From NCBI RefSeq assembly GCF_046533115.1, contig NZ_JAJQRC010000001.1:62001-126000 (forward strand): a stretch of 64,000 bases of DNA, given 5' to 3'. The first letter of the stretch is position 1, and each line of letters begins with the position of its first letter. Both the position numbers and the translations under genes were made by a program. Below are positions 23,730 to 32,405 of the stretch, one piece after another. This DNA is from JAIRMO01 sp046533115 (GTDB lineage: Bacteria; Spirochaetota; Spirochaetia; Treponematales; Breznakiellaceae). Under the pieces are notes generated by a model. It was not told the origin of the DNA, did not search any database, and saw nothing but the letters and a program-made list of their open reading frames with translations.

Positions 23730-25330
23730 TGGCTGAAAATATTGAGAAGGGACCGGCGGAATTACCGGCAACCCCCGGAAAGGAATCAAAAAATCTATCC
23801 CTTCTCCGGAAGGAGCTTACCCCCCGGGAAATTGTCGCCGAGTTGGATAAATATATCATCGGCCAAAAAAAGGCCAAACGGGCGGTGGCGGTGGCCCTAC
23901 GGAACCGAATCCGTCGGCTCAAACTGGAGCCGGAGGTCCGGGAAGACATAGCCCCAAAAAACATCCTCATGATAGGTCCCACCGGGGTGGGCAAGACCGA
24001 GATTGCCCGGCGTCTCGCGAAATTGGCGGGTTCCCCCTTTGTCAAGGTGGAGGCCACCAAATATACCGAAGTGGGATATGTGGGCAGGGATGTGGAATCC
24101 ATGATTCGGGACCTCATGGCCGCGGGGGTCCAGATGGTAAAACAGGAAATGCAGGAAACGGTCGATGCCGAGGCCCGGAAGCGGGCGGAGGAAGCGTTGT
24201 TGGATCTTTTACTTCCGGGGACGGGGAAAAAAAGTACCGAGCATACCCCCCCTGAGGGGCCGGTAGTTAGACCGGTGGGAGCCTTTTCTATCAATCCGAA
24301 CAATGGGGCCGGTCCGGGTTTGATGGGGGCGGCTATCCAGGTAGGGATCCCTGCCATGATGAACCGGGGATCGGATCACGGGACCGACGAGCCTGTGGTG
24401 GAACCATCCGTGGGTGAGGGAGAGGAAAGAAATGCCGCTTCGGCAAAGGCTTCTTCCACCAGGGAAAAATTCAGGGCCATGCTCCGGGAGGGTAAACTGG
24501 AAGACCGGATAGTGGAAATTACCATAAATCAAAATCCGCAATTTCCTGCCATCGAAATGATGGGGGGAGGGATAGAGGATTTAGAAACCAGCCTTTCGGG
24601 GATAGCGGGTTTTTTCGGGGGAGGAAAAAAGAAAAAGCTCCTCACCGTAAGCCGGGCCCGGGAGATCCTAACCAATGAAGAATCGGAAAAACTCATAGAC
24701 CGGGACCGGGTAAGCGATGAGGCCCGGCAGCGGGTGGAAGAGATGGGGATAGTTTTTATTGACGAGATCGATAAGATCGCCGTCAAGGGGGATCGGGGAG
24801 GGGGCCCTGATGTGTCCCGGGAAGGGGTTCAGCGGGATATTCTGCCCATTGTGGAGGGGGCTACGGTAAATACCAAGTGGGGACCGGTAGATACAAGCCA
24901 TATCCTTTTTGTGGCTGCCGGTGCCTTTAACATCAGTAAACCCTCGGACCTGATTCCGGAACTTCAGGGTCGTTTCCCCCTCCGGGTAGAGTTAGAATCC
25001 CTGGGGAAGGATGAATTCTTGCGGATCCTTACGGAACCAAAAAACGCTTTGACCAAACAGTATATTGATCTTCTGGGTACCGAGGAGGTGGAAATTGAGT
25101 TTACCCCGGAAGCCATAGAGCGGCTGGCGGTCCTGGCGGCGGATGTTAATTCCCGGCTGGAAAATATAGGTGCCCGCCGGCTGCATACCATCATGGAAGC
25201 CCTGTTGGAGGAGCTTTCCTTTGAAGCCCCCAACCTGGGCCCCACGAAGATACCCATCACCGAGGCCTATGTGAATGAGCGACTGGGGGATTTGGCGGTA
25301 GATCAGGATCTGGGGAGGTATATACTCTAG
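23729..25330 (+). CDS. hslU: ATP-dependent protease ATPase subunit HslU
   Basis: HslU is the AAA+ unfoldase that feeds HslV. Motifs include LTPREIVAELDKYIIGQ, Walker A GPTGVGKTEIA, Walker B VFIDEIDKIA, LQGRFPLRVEL, and sensor-2 IGARRLHTIMEAL. The end DLGRYIL gives the conserved C-terminal tail that opens HslV. At 533 residues it is longer than the usual 440-470. The extra length lies in an N-terminal extension (about 25) and in a Gly/Pro/Asn-rich stretch of the intermediate domain (about residues 165-245), where substrates enter. GGAGGAG precedes the ATG. Confidence 0.95.
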   Translation: MAENIEKGPAELPATPGKESKNLSLLRKELTPREIVAELDKYIIGQKKAKRAVAVALRNRIRRLKLEPEVREDIAPKNILMIGPTGVGKTEIARRLAKLAGSPFVKVEATKYTEVGYVGRDVESMIRDLMAAGVQMVKQEMQETVDAEARKRAEEALLDLLLPGTGKKSTEHTPPEGPVVRPVGAFSINPNNGAGPGLMGAAIQVGIPAMMNRGSDHGTDEPVVEPSVGEGEERNAASAKASSTREKFRAMLREGKLEDRIVEITINQNPQFPAIEMMGGGIEDLETSLSGIAGFFGGGKKKKLLTVSRAREILTNEESEKLIDRDRVSDEARQRVEEMGIVFIDEIDKIAVKGDRGGGPDVSREGVQRDILPIVEGATVNTKWGPVDTSHILFVAAGAFNISKPSDLIPELQGRFPLRVELESLGKDEFLRILTEPKNALTKQYIDLLGTEEVEIEFTPEAIERLAVLAADVNSRLENIGARRLHTIMEALLEELSFEAPNLGPTKIPITEAYVNERLGDLAVDQDLGRYIL

Positions 25331-25382
25331 GGAGGGACAGGCAGGGGAAGGGAAATTTTTAAGTTTCTTCTTTCTAACTCCT

Positions 25383-25409
25383 TACCCCGCACCGATAATC
25401 CGCCGATAG
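25383..25409 (+). promoter_or_regulatory. Possible sigma-28-type promoter of the flgB operon
   Basis: GCCGATAG (25402-25409) matches seven of eight bases of the sigma-28 -10 box GCCGATAA. A related ACCGATAA lies 11 bases upstream. The expected TAAA -35 box is poor (TACC at the right distance, TAAC further up). Flagellar context makes it plausible, but the sequence support is partial. Confidence 0.35.
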
Positions 25410-25444
25410 TTTATATAGAAAAGTTTTACTTTTGGGAGAATATG

Positions 25445-25864
25445 ATGAATATAGAAAATAATTTTACCAAAACCGTCGATATGATACACCGGGGCATGGA
25501 TGTCAACCTCCTTAGGCGTAGTGTTATTGCCAATAACCTGGCCAACGCGGAGGTGCCTAATTTTAAACGGTCCGAGGTAAATTTTGAAAGTGAATTAAAA
25601 CGGGCCCTGGAAACGGAAAAACTCAGACCCGCCCTGGAGTTGACCCTGACGGATCCCAAGCATATCCCCAACTGGCGGGAACGGGATTACCGGGACGTTC
25701 AACCCCGGCGGGTTTTGGATTACGTGAGTACCTCAAAAAACAACGGGAACAACGTGGACTCGGAACAGGAGATCATGGCGGCCTTGGAAAATCAGCTTTT
25801 GTATACCCTCATGGCTCAGGCGGAAACCTTTGAGTTTAGTCAAATCAATATGGTATTAAGGTAG
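25445..25864 (+). CDS. flgB: Flagellar basal-body rod protein FlgB
   Basis: FlgB is the proximal rod subunit of the flagellum, exported by the flagellar type III system. The 139-residue protein has the rod signature LLRRSVIANNLANAEVPNFKR near the N-terminus and the helical C-terminus LENQLLYTLMAQAETFEFSQINMVLR. Two ATGs stand in tandem (25442 and 25445); the second is at the better distance (six) from GGGAG. This is the first gene of the flgB-fliJ run. Confidence 0.94.
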   Translation: MNIENNFTKTVDMIHRGMDVNLLRRSVIANNLANAEVPNFKRSEVNFESELKRALETEKLRPALELTLTDPKHIPNWRERDYRDVQPRRVLDYVSTSKNNGNNVDSEQEIMAALENQLLYTLMAQAETFEFSQINMVLR

Positions 25865-25872
25865 GTTAGAAT

Positions 25873-26334
25873 ATGGGAATTTTCAGCTCCATCCAAATAG
25901 CTGCTACGGGGATGAGCGCCGAACGGCTCCGCTCCGATGTGATCGCCGATAATATTGCCAATGCTTCCACCACCCGGACCACCGAAGGGGGGCCCTATAA
26001 ACGAAGCCGGGTGGTCCTCCGGCCCCGGGTTGAGGAGCCCTATTGGCGTTCCCCCTTCCTGCCGGAAATGCTGGATAACGGTCCCGGTCAGGGGGTACGG
26101 GTGGTAGAGATCCAGCGGGATACCAAAACCGAGTCTCGTTTTGTATATGATCCGACCCATCCGGACGCGATTCAAACCGGGCCCCGGGCAGGGTATGTGG
26201 AAATGCCCAATGTGGATATTGTTACCGAAATGGTGGATATGATCGCCGCATCCCGAGCCTACGAGGCAAACGCTTCGATTATAGACGGGTCCAAAAGTAT
26301 GTTCCAGCGGGCCCTGGATATTGGAGGGAGATAA
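25873..26334 (+). CDS. flgC: Flagellar basal-body rod protein FlgC
   Basis: The 153-residue rod protein has the N-terminal rod motif (IAATGMSAERLRSDVIADNIAN) and the typical FlgC C-terminus (NVDIVTEMVDMIAASRAYEANASIIDGSKSMFQRALDI). It joins FlgB, FlgF and FlgG in the rod. It starts eight bases after flgB and fliE follows three bases later. Confidence 0.95.
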   Translation: MGIFSSIQIAATGMSAERLRSDVIADNIANASTTRTTEGGPYKRSRVVLRPRVEEPYWRSPFLPEMLDNGPGQGVRVVEIQRDTKTESRFVYDPTHPDAIQTGPRAGYVEMPNVDIVTEMVDMIAASRAYEANASIIDGSKSMFQRALDIGGR

Positions 26335-26337
26335 TAG

Positions 26338-26715
26338 ATGACTATATACCGGCCTGAATTAGTTACCGGGGATAAGGTACCCATGCGAGTAACCCATCCA
26401 TACCATATGGTTTCCCGGCGGGAAAAATTTACCGCCGATGGTAAGGCCCTATCGGACCTGGGAAATAAGATCGGTGCCGAAGCGGTACTCCGTTCCGGTA
26501 CTTTTGAGGATACTATGCTTAAAGCCCTGGACATGGTCAGCGCCCAACAGCAGACACCCGGCAATTTAATGCAGGTGGCCATGACCGATCCGGGAACCGT
26601 GGATGCCCACGATATAACCATCGCCCAGGCAAAGGCAAGTATGTCCTTGAATATCACCAGGACTGTTCTTAACCGCCTTGTTCAAGGTTGGAGGGATCTT
26701 ATTAATACCCGCTAA
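26338..26715 (+). CDS. fliE: Flagellar hook-basal body protein FliE
   Basis: FliE links the MS ring to the rod. The 125-residue protein has the family C-terminal half: EDTMLKALDMVSAQQQTPGNL, then DAHDITIAQAKASMSLNITRTVLNRLVQGWRDL. The N-terminal 45 residues (including MVSRREKFTADGKALSDLG) are more variable. It lies between flgC and fliF as in most flagellar operons. An 80-bp gap follows. Confidence 0.92.
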   Translation: MTIYRPELVTGDKVPMRVTHPYHMVSRREKFTADGKALSDLGNKIGAEAVLRSGTFEDTMLKALDMVSAQQQTPGNLMQVAMTDPGTVDAHDITIAQAKASMSLNITRTVLNRLVQGWRDLINTR

Positions 26716-26794
26716 GGCGGGATTATGGTGATCGGGGAATAAAATGCAGACCCCGGGTGGTTGAATAAAAAAAAGTTCTTCTGGGGAGGGGAAT

Positions 26795-28501
26795 ATGAAG
26801 GAATGGATAAAAAAATTTATCACCCAAATTAAAACTCTGTGGGGAAAATGGTCTTTGGTTCAAAGGATCGTCCTCATCGGGATCGCCCTGGCGGCGGTGG
26901 TAGGGGTGGTCGTATTGATATTGGTGTCTTCCTCGCCGACCATGGTGCCGGTTATCGACGTACCCATCCGGGATGAGGAAGCCCTGGATCGGATTGTTGC
27001 CCGGATCAACGATGAGGGGGTTAAAACCTCGGTTTCTCCCGCAGGGATCCTCCTGGTGCAGGATGAAAAAACCGCCCGGCGGCTCCGGTCTATTCTTATC
27101 CGGGAGGACCTTATTCCCTCGGGAACGGATCCCTGGTCGATCTTTGACCGGGAACGGTGGACCATCACCGATTTCGAGCGGAATGTGAACCTCCGGCGGG
27201 CCATCACCCAGATGATAATCGACCATATTAAAGCCCTGGACGATGTGGATAACGCCGATGTGGTGATCGTGCCCCCGGAGCGGGAACTCTTCCAGGCGGA
27301 TCAAAACCCGGTGACCGCCAGTGTTATCATCACCCCCAAGCCGGGCAGTGATATTACCGAAAACCGCAAGAAAATAGAGGGAATCCAGAAGATCCTCAAA
27401 TTTGCCGTCGAGGGCCTTAAAGATGAAAACATCGTTATCACCGATCAAAACGGTCTGGTACTTAACGACTTTGAAGGCATGGCCAACATAGACCGGCAAA
27501 ATTTAATTGAACGGCAGCAGAAGTATATCCACCAATTGGAAGCCCATTACCGGGCGATTATTCTAAAATCCCTCCAGGAAACCTATACCACAGACCGGGT
27601 CCGGGATCTTAATATCAAGATCGATATGGATATGTCCCAGAAGGCCATCAATACCGATGAATTCTTTCCCATCACCATCCGCTCGGATAATCCCAATACC
27701 CCCTATGACGATTCCGAATTTGTCCGGTCCATCACCCGGTCCCAGAGTACCTCCTCCACCGAATGGGAAGGGACCGGCTTTAATCCCGAAGGCCCCCCGG
27801 GTACGGAGGGACAGACTACCCCGGCTTTTCGGGATATGTCCAACCTCTATGGGAAGGTTAGGCAAGAAACGCTGACCAACAATGAGGAAATAAACAAGCG
27901 CACCATCCAGGAAGAACGGAGTCCCACCATAGATCGGGTTACGGTTTCGGTAAATATCGACGGCCAATGGAAATGGAAATACGATGAAAAGAAAGATCCG
28001 GTAATCCTTTCCGACGGATCTATTGAACGGGAATATAATCCGGTTGCGCCGGAGGATCTGCGGGCTACCGAGGTGTTAATTCAAAACGCCATCGGTTATA
28101 ATCAAGCCAGAGGGGATGCGGTTACGGTGGAAAACATCCGCTTTGACCGGACCCGGCAGTTTGCCGAAGAAGATGCGGCTTACTTCCGGGCAAAGCAGAT
28201 CCAGACCACTATTCTGGTCTTTATGGCAGGGCTTGTCGTTATCCTTATCGCTTTTGTGGCCTTCCGGTTGATTTCCCGGGAGCTGGAGCGGCGCCGGCGT
28301 CTGCGGGAGGAGGAACTTTCCCGGCAGCATCAGATGATGCGGGAGAGTGCGTTACGGCAGGCGGAAGAAGAAGGGGTGGAAGTTTCCATGTCCGTGGAAG
28401 AACGGAAGCGGATGGAGCTTCAGGAGAACGCGGTCAATATGGCCAAGGAACATCCCGAAGATGCGGCTCAGCTCATCAGAACCTGGCTTTTGGAGGAATA
28501 G
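26795..28501 (+). CDS. fliF: Flagellar MS-ring protein FliF
   Basis: The 568-residue protein forms the ring in the inner membrane on which the motor is built. It has two membrane segments (about residues 25-47 and 467-489). Between them are the ring-building motifs, notably ILIREDLIPSGTDPWSIFDRE, the RRAITQMIIDHIKALDDVDNADVVIVPP block, and a Pro/Thr-rich loop (about 310-350). The C-terminal cytoplasmic tail (MAKEHPEDAAQLIRTWLLEE) is the FliG-binding peptide. GGGGAGGGG precedes the ATG. fliG starts three bases past the stop. Confidence 0.95.
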   Translation: MKEWIKKFITQIKTLWGKWSLVQRIVLIGIALAAVVGVVVLILVSSSPTMVPVIDVPIRDEEALDRIVARINDEGVKTSVSPAGILLVQDEKTARRLRSILIREDLIPSGTDPWSIFDRERWTITDFERNVNLRRAITQMIIDHIKALDDVDNADVVIVPPERELFQADQNPVTASVIITPKPGSDITENRKKIEGIQKILKFAVEGLKDENIVITDQNGLVLNDFEGMANIDRQNLIERQQKYIHQLEAHYRAIILKSLQETYTTDRVRDLNIKIDMDMSQKAINTDEFFPITIRSDNPNTPYDDSEFVRSITRSQSTSSTEWEGTGFNPEGPPGTEGQTTPAFRDMSNLYGKVRQETLTNNEEINKRTIQEERSPTIDRVTVSVNIDGQWKWKYDEKKDPVILSDGSIEREYNPVAPEDLRATEVLIQNAIGYNQARGDAVTVENIRFDRTRQFAEEDAAYFRAKQIQTTILVFMAGLVVILIAFVAFRLISRELERRRRLREEELSRQHQMMRESALRQAEEEGVEVSMSVEERKRMELQENAVNMAKEHPEDAAQLIRTWLLEE

Positions 28502-28504
28502 GAA

Positions 28505-29566
28505 ATGGCAAAAACAACAACATCCGGTACCTCCGGCGGAGCGGCGGGAGGTAAAAAGAAGGGCGGAAAGGAATTTACCGGCCGACAGAAGGCAGCCATA
28601 TTTCTGGTCAGTATGGGATCGGATATTTCTGCGGAAATTTTTAAGCACCTCCGGGAAGATGAAATTGAAACCCTTACGTTTGAAATTGCCCGGCTTGAAA
28701 CCATAGAACCGGAACAGAAGGATGCCATCTTAACGGAGTTTACCGAACTCATGATGGCCAATGAGTTTATTACTACCGGGGGTATTGATTATGCCCGGGA
28801 ACTCCTGGAGAAGTCCCTGGGAAGCCAGAAGGCTATCGATATCATTAACCGCCTTACCTCAAGCCTTCAGGTGCGGCCCTTTGATTTTATCCGGCGTACC
28901 GACCCGGCCCACCTTCTCAACTTTATCCAGCAGGAACACCCCCAGACCATCGCCCTGATCCTGGCGTACCTGGAGCCCAATAAGGCTTCGATCATATTAC
29001 AAAACCTGCCCCATGAGGTACAAAGTGATGTGGCTAAACGGATAGCTACCATGGACCGGACCAGTCCGGAGGTACTCCGGGAAGTTGAACGGGTGTTGGA
29101 GAAAAAACTCTCCACCTTGTCTAACGAAGATTATACCGCCGCGGGAGGGGTAGAGAGTATCGTGGAGATCCTTAATCTGGTGGATCGTTCATCGGAGAAG
29201 CAGATCATTGAGGCGCTGGAAGATGAGGACCCTGAACTGGCGGAGGAGATCAAAAAACGGATGTTCGTCTTTGAGGATATTGTATTGCTTGCAGACCGGG
29301 ATATTCAGAAGGTTCTGCGGGAAGTGGATTCCCAAGAATTAGCCAAGGCCTTAAAATCGGTGGATACCGAAGTTCAGGATAAGATTTTCCGGAATATGAG
29401 TAAGCGGGCCGCGGGGATGCTCAAGGAAGATATGGAATTTATGGGCCCGGTCCGGCTTAAGGACGTGGAAGAGTCTCAACAGAAGATCGTTTCCATCATC
29501 CGGCACCTGGAGGATACCGGTGACGTCGTGATCGCCCGTACCGGTGAAGACGAATTAGTGGTATAA
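28505..29566 (+). CDS. fliG: Flagellar motor switch protein FliG
   Basis: The 353-residue switch protein binds FliF, FliM and the stator. After a Gly/Lys-rich N-terminal stretch of about 25 residues that is not in most FliG proteins, it shows GRQKAAIFLVSMG, the EHPQTIALILAYL motif, and a C-terminal domain with FVFEDIVLLADRDIQKVLREVD and charged torque helices (KIFRNMSKRAAGMLKED). Spirochaetes often have two FliG proteins; this is the one in the flgB operon. Confidence 0.95.
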   Translation: MAKTTTSGTSGGAAGGKKKGGKEFTGRQKAAIFLVSMGSDISAEIFKHLREDEIETLTFEIARLETIEPEQKDAILTEFTELMMANEFITTGGIDYARELLEKSLGSQKAIDIINRLTSSLQVRPFDFIRRTDPAHLLNFIQQEHPQTIALILAYLEPNKASIILQNLPHEVQSDVAKRIATMDRTSPEVLREVERVLEKKLSTLSNEDYTAAGGVESIVEILNLVDRSSEKQIIEALEDEDPELAEEIKKRMFVFEDIVLLADRDIQKVLREVDSQELAKALKSVDTEVQDKIFRNMSKRAAGMLKEDMEFMGPVRLKDVEESQQKIVSIIRHLEDTGDVVIARTGEDELVV

Positions 29567-29599
29567 ATGGATATGGAAAGGAGTTAGTAAGGGGCAGCT

Positions 29600-30556
29600 A
29601 TGACCAAGGCGGTATTCCGGCCCGGTGAGGTCGCGTTAAGTGATGAAAAGGTATTCCTCGAACCTCCCTATACCTTTGCCGAGCTTTCCCATCTCGCTCC
29701 TCCGGAGGAGAACTCTGAAGAGATCCAGCTTATGGAGGAGTATACCGGTCCCACCGCGGAGGAGCTGCGCCAGGCGGCGGAGGAGTTTAAAGCCCAATGG
29801 GACGCGGAACGGGAAAAAATGATCAAATCCGCCCAGGCGGCGGCGGACCAGATCATCAAAGATGCGGAGGAAAAGGCCCTTCGGGAGATAAACGAGAAAA
29901 CCGAGGAAGCCCATAACCTGAAACAGGAAGCGGAGGCGGAGGCGGAACGGATCCTGGCCGAGGCCCGGGAAAAGGCCGCCGCCATTGAAGCCGATTCCCA
30001 CAGCGCCATTGAAAACGAACGGAAGGAGGTGGAAAGCCAGAGCCGGGAAGCGGGGCGGGAAGCGGGCTTTGCCGAAGGGAAGGCCGAGGTTGAGCGGCTC
30101 ATTGAAAGAACCCGGACCGTCCTTGAACGGGCCCAGGATAAACGGATGGAAATACTGGGGGAAACGGAACAGCAGATCATCGATCTGGTACTCCTTATTT
30201 CCCGGAAAGTGATCAAGATTATCTCTGAAAACCAGCGGAACGTGGTGATCTCCAATGTGGTCCAGGCGTTGCGGAAGGTCAAAGGCCGGGGTAATATTAT
30301 TATCAGGGTAAATCTGGTGGATGTAAAATTAACCACCGAACATACTAAAAAATTCATACAACTTTTGGAAGGGACCCAGTCCGTTCAAGTGGTGGAGGAT
30401 TCCTCGGTTGATCCCGGAGGGTGTATTATTGAAACCGATTTTGGCGAAGTGGATGCCCGGATTTCCAGTCAGCTTGCGGAACTGGAGTCTAAGATCCTGG
30501 AAATGTCCCCGATAAAAACCATGACCAAAAGCGGGTCCTCTTCGTTGGGGGCCTGA
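29600..30556 (+). CDS. fliH: Flagellar export regulator FliH
   Basis: FliH holds the FliI ATPase in check and docks it at the export gate. The 318-residue protein is long for FliH. It has an acidic N-terminus, a Glu/Ala-rich coiled coil (about residues 60-160) and a C-terminal FliH/VatE-like domain (ILGETEQQIIDLVLLISRKVIKI; a late DPGGCIIETDFGEVDARISSQL). It sits between fliG and fliI, two bases from the latter. Confidence 0.9.
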   Translation: MTKAVFRPGEVALSDEKVFLEPPYTFAELSHLAPPEENSEEIQLMEEYTGPTAEELRQAAEEFKAQWDAEREKMIKSAQAAADQIIKDAEEKALREINEKTEEAHNLKQEAEAEAERILAEAREKAAAIEADSHSAIENERKEVESQSREAGREAGFAEGKAEVERLIERTRTVLERAQDKRMEILGETEQQIIDLVLLISRKVIKIISENQRNVVISNVVQALRKVKGRGNIIIRVNLVDVKLTTEHTKKFIQLLEGTQSVQVVEDSSVDPGGCIIETDFGEVDARISSQLAELESKILEMSPIKTMTKSGSSSLGA

Positions 30557-30558
30557 AT

Positions 30559-31932
30559 ATGGAAGCCACCATCATCGCTAAATATTTGGATATCGCCGAA
30601 CGGATAGATCCCATAAAATGTGTGGGCCGGGTCATAAAAGTACAGGGACTTCTTATTGAAAGCCGCGGCCCCCAGGTTGTTATGGGGGAAGTCTGCCGTA
30701 TCGAAGTCCCCAGGGGTAAGGGCCTTATCCAAGCGGAGGTGGTGGGTCTCCGGGAAGAAGTGGTACAGCTTATGGTCTTTGAAGAAACCGCCGGGCTTGA
30801 AGTGGGGAGCCGGGTGATCGCCTCCGGCAGCTGTTTGGAAGTAAAGGTCTCGGATAAATTACCGGGCAGAGTTTTGGATGCCCTGGGGAACCCTATCGAT
30901 GGGAAGGGGGATATTGAGTCCCCCCTGCGGTATCCCGCTGCAGGGGCGCCCCCGGACCCGCTGAGACGAAGGCGGGTAACCCAGCGGATCGCCACGGGGG
31001 TACGGGCCATAGACGGCCTTTTGTCCGTAGGCCGGGGACAACGGATGGGTATTTTTTCCGGGTCCGGGGTGGGTAAGTCCACCCTTTTGGGAATGATCGC
31101 CCGGAATACCAATGCCGATGTGAATGTGGTCGCCCTCATAGGGGAACGGGGCCGGGAGGTAAACGATTTTATTGAAAACGATCTGGGTCCGGAAGGATTA
31201 GCCCGGACCGTGGTAGTGGTTTCCCCCTCAAATTCCCCCCCCCTGGCACGACTTCGGGGCGCCTATGTGGCCACTGCAGTGGCGGAATATTTCCGGGATC
31301 AGGGACAGGATGTGATGCTTCTCTTTGATTCGGTTACCCGTTTTGCCCGGGCCCAGCGGGAGATAGGCTTGGCCGTCGGAGAACCCCCCGCAACCCGGGG
31401 ATATACCCCCAGTGTTTTTGACTCTATGCCCAAACTGCTTGAACGCTGCGGTACTTCGGACCGGGGTACCATCACCGGTTTTTATACTATCCTGGTGGAC
31501 GCCGATGATATGGATGAGCCCATAGCGGATACCGTCCGGGGAATCCTGGACGGTCACATCGTACTTTCCCGGCGTCTCGCCCAGGCCTATCACTATCCCG
31601 CTCTGGATATCCTGGGCAGTGTTTCCCGGCTTGCTCCTGTGGTATCAGGTCCGGTTACCAATAAGGCGGTTGGGTATATACGGAGACTCATGGCGGTTTA
31701 TGCTGAGGCCGAAGACCTCATCAATGTGGGGGCTTACCATGCCGGCTCTAATCCCGCCATTGATGAAGCGATAGCCCAAAAAAAAGCGATTGATGATTTT
31801 CTTATCCAAGAGGTTGATGAAAAATCTTCGGTAGTGGAGACCCTTGCGGCTTTGGCGAAAATATCCAATATAGCGATACCGGTGGAGGAAATGACGGTTT
31901 ATAAAAAATCCCCTCCCGCCGCAGGGGAATAA
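30559..31932 (+). CDS. fliI: Flagellar export ATPase FliI
   Basis: The 457-residue ATPase drives flagellar protein export and is related to F1-beta. Motifs: GRVLDALGNPIDGKG, Walker A IFSGSGVGKSTLLGM, VALIGERGREV, VMLLFDSVTRFARAQREIGLAVGEPPATRGYTPSVF and the SRRLAQAYHYPALDIL motif. Length and motif order are normal. It is followed by fliJ. Confidence 0.97.
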   Translation: MEATIIAKYLDIAERIDPIKCVGRVIKVQGLLIESRGPQVVMGEVCRIEVPRGKGLIQAEVVGLREEVVQLMVFEETAGLEVGSRVIASGSCLEVKVSDKLPGRVLDALGNPIDGKGDIESPLRYPAAGAPPDPLRRRRVTQRIATGVRAIDGLLSVGRGQRMGIFSGSGVGKSTLLGMIARNTNADVNVVALIGERGREVNDFIENDLGPEGLARTVVVVSPSNSPPLARLRGAYVATAVAEYFRDQGQDVMLLFDSVTRFARAQREIGLAVGEPPATRGYTPSVFDSMPKLLERCGTSDRGTITGFYTILVDADDMDEPIADTVRGILDGHIVLSRRLAQAYHYPALDILGSVSRLAPVVSGPVTNKAVGYIRRLMAVYAEAEDLINVGAYHAGSNPAIDEAIAQKKAIDDFLIQEVDEKSSVVETLAALAKISNIAIPVEEMTVYKKSPPAAGE

Positions 31933-31938
31933 CCAAGG

Positions 31939-32391
31939 GTGAAAAGGTTTAGATTTAAACTTGAAAAAGCCTTAGATCTGCGGCTCCACCGGGAACGGGA
32001 AACGAAAATAGCGCTGGGTAAAGCGGTCGGGACCCTTTCCTTTATTGAACATAACCTGGAAGCATTAGCCCGGGAACGGCTCAACGCGGGGGAGGAACGG
32101 TTTTCGCCCGCCTACGGCACGGCGGACATTCTGGTCCATGATTTATATATCCGCCGGTTGGAAGAAACCCAAGATCGGCTTTTACAGGAAGCGACGGCGG
32201 CGGAACTCAAGGTTGAGGAAGCCCGGGACGAATATCTGGAAGCATCCCGGGATCGGAAGGTTCTGGATAAAATTAGAGAGAAGCGGTGGCAGGAATATAA
32301 AAAAGCCCGGGAGGATGAGGCGATAAAAAACCTGGACGATATTTCCGGGGGCGTTTCGGCCAGGAAGATGACCGCCCACGGAGACCTATAG
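31939..32391 (+). CDS. fliJ: Flagellar export chaperone FliJ-like
   Basis: The 150-residue protein starts at GTG with a weak AAGG site and is nearly all alpha-helical coiled coil with many Arg, Glu and Lys (FKLEKALDLRLHRERETKIALGKAV...). FliJ proteins have little sequence conservation; the call rests on the start FRFKLEKALDLR, the length, the coiled coil and the position right after fliI. It converges with the following gene, with only 14 bp between stops, where GCAGGA/TCCTGC form a small hairpin. Confidence 0.8.
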   Translation: MKRFRFKLEKALDLRLHRERETKIALGKAVGTLSFIEHNLEALARERLNAGEERFSPAYGTADILVHDLYIRRLEETQDRLLQEATAAELKVEEARDEYLEASRDRKVLDKIREKRWQEYKKAREDEAIKNLDDISGGVSARKMTAHGDL

Positions 32392-32405
32392 GCAGGAATA
32401 TCCTG

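Noticed and set aside
29668..30357. A 229-codon minus-strand open frame opposite fliH
   Set aside because: It is a Ser/Arg-rich antisense shadow of the coiled-coil coding sequence.
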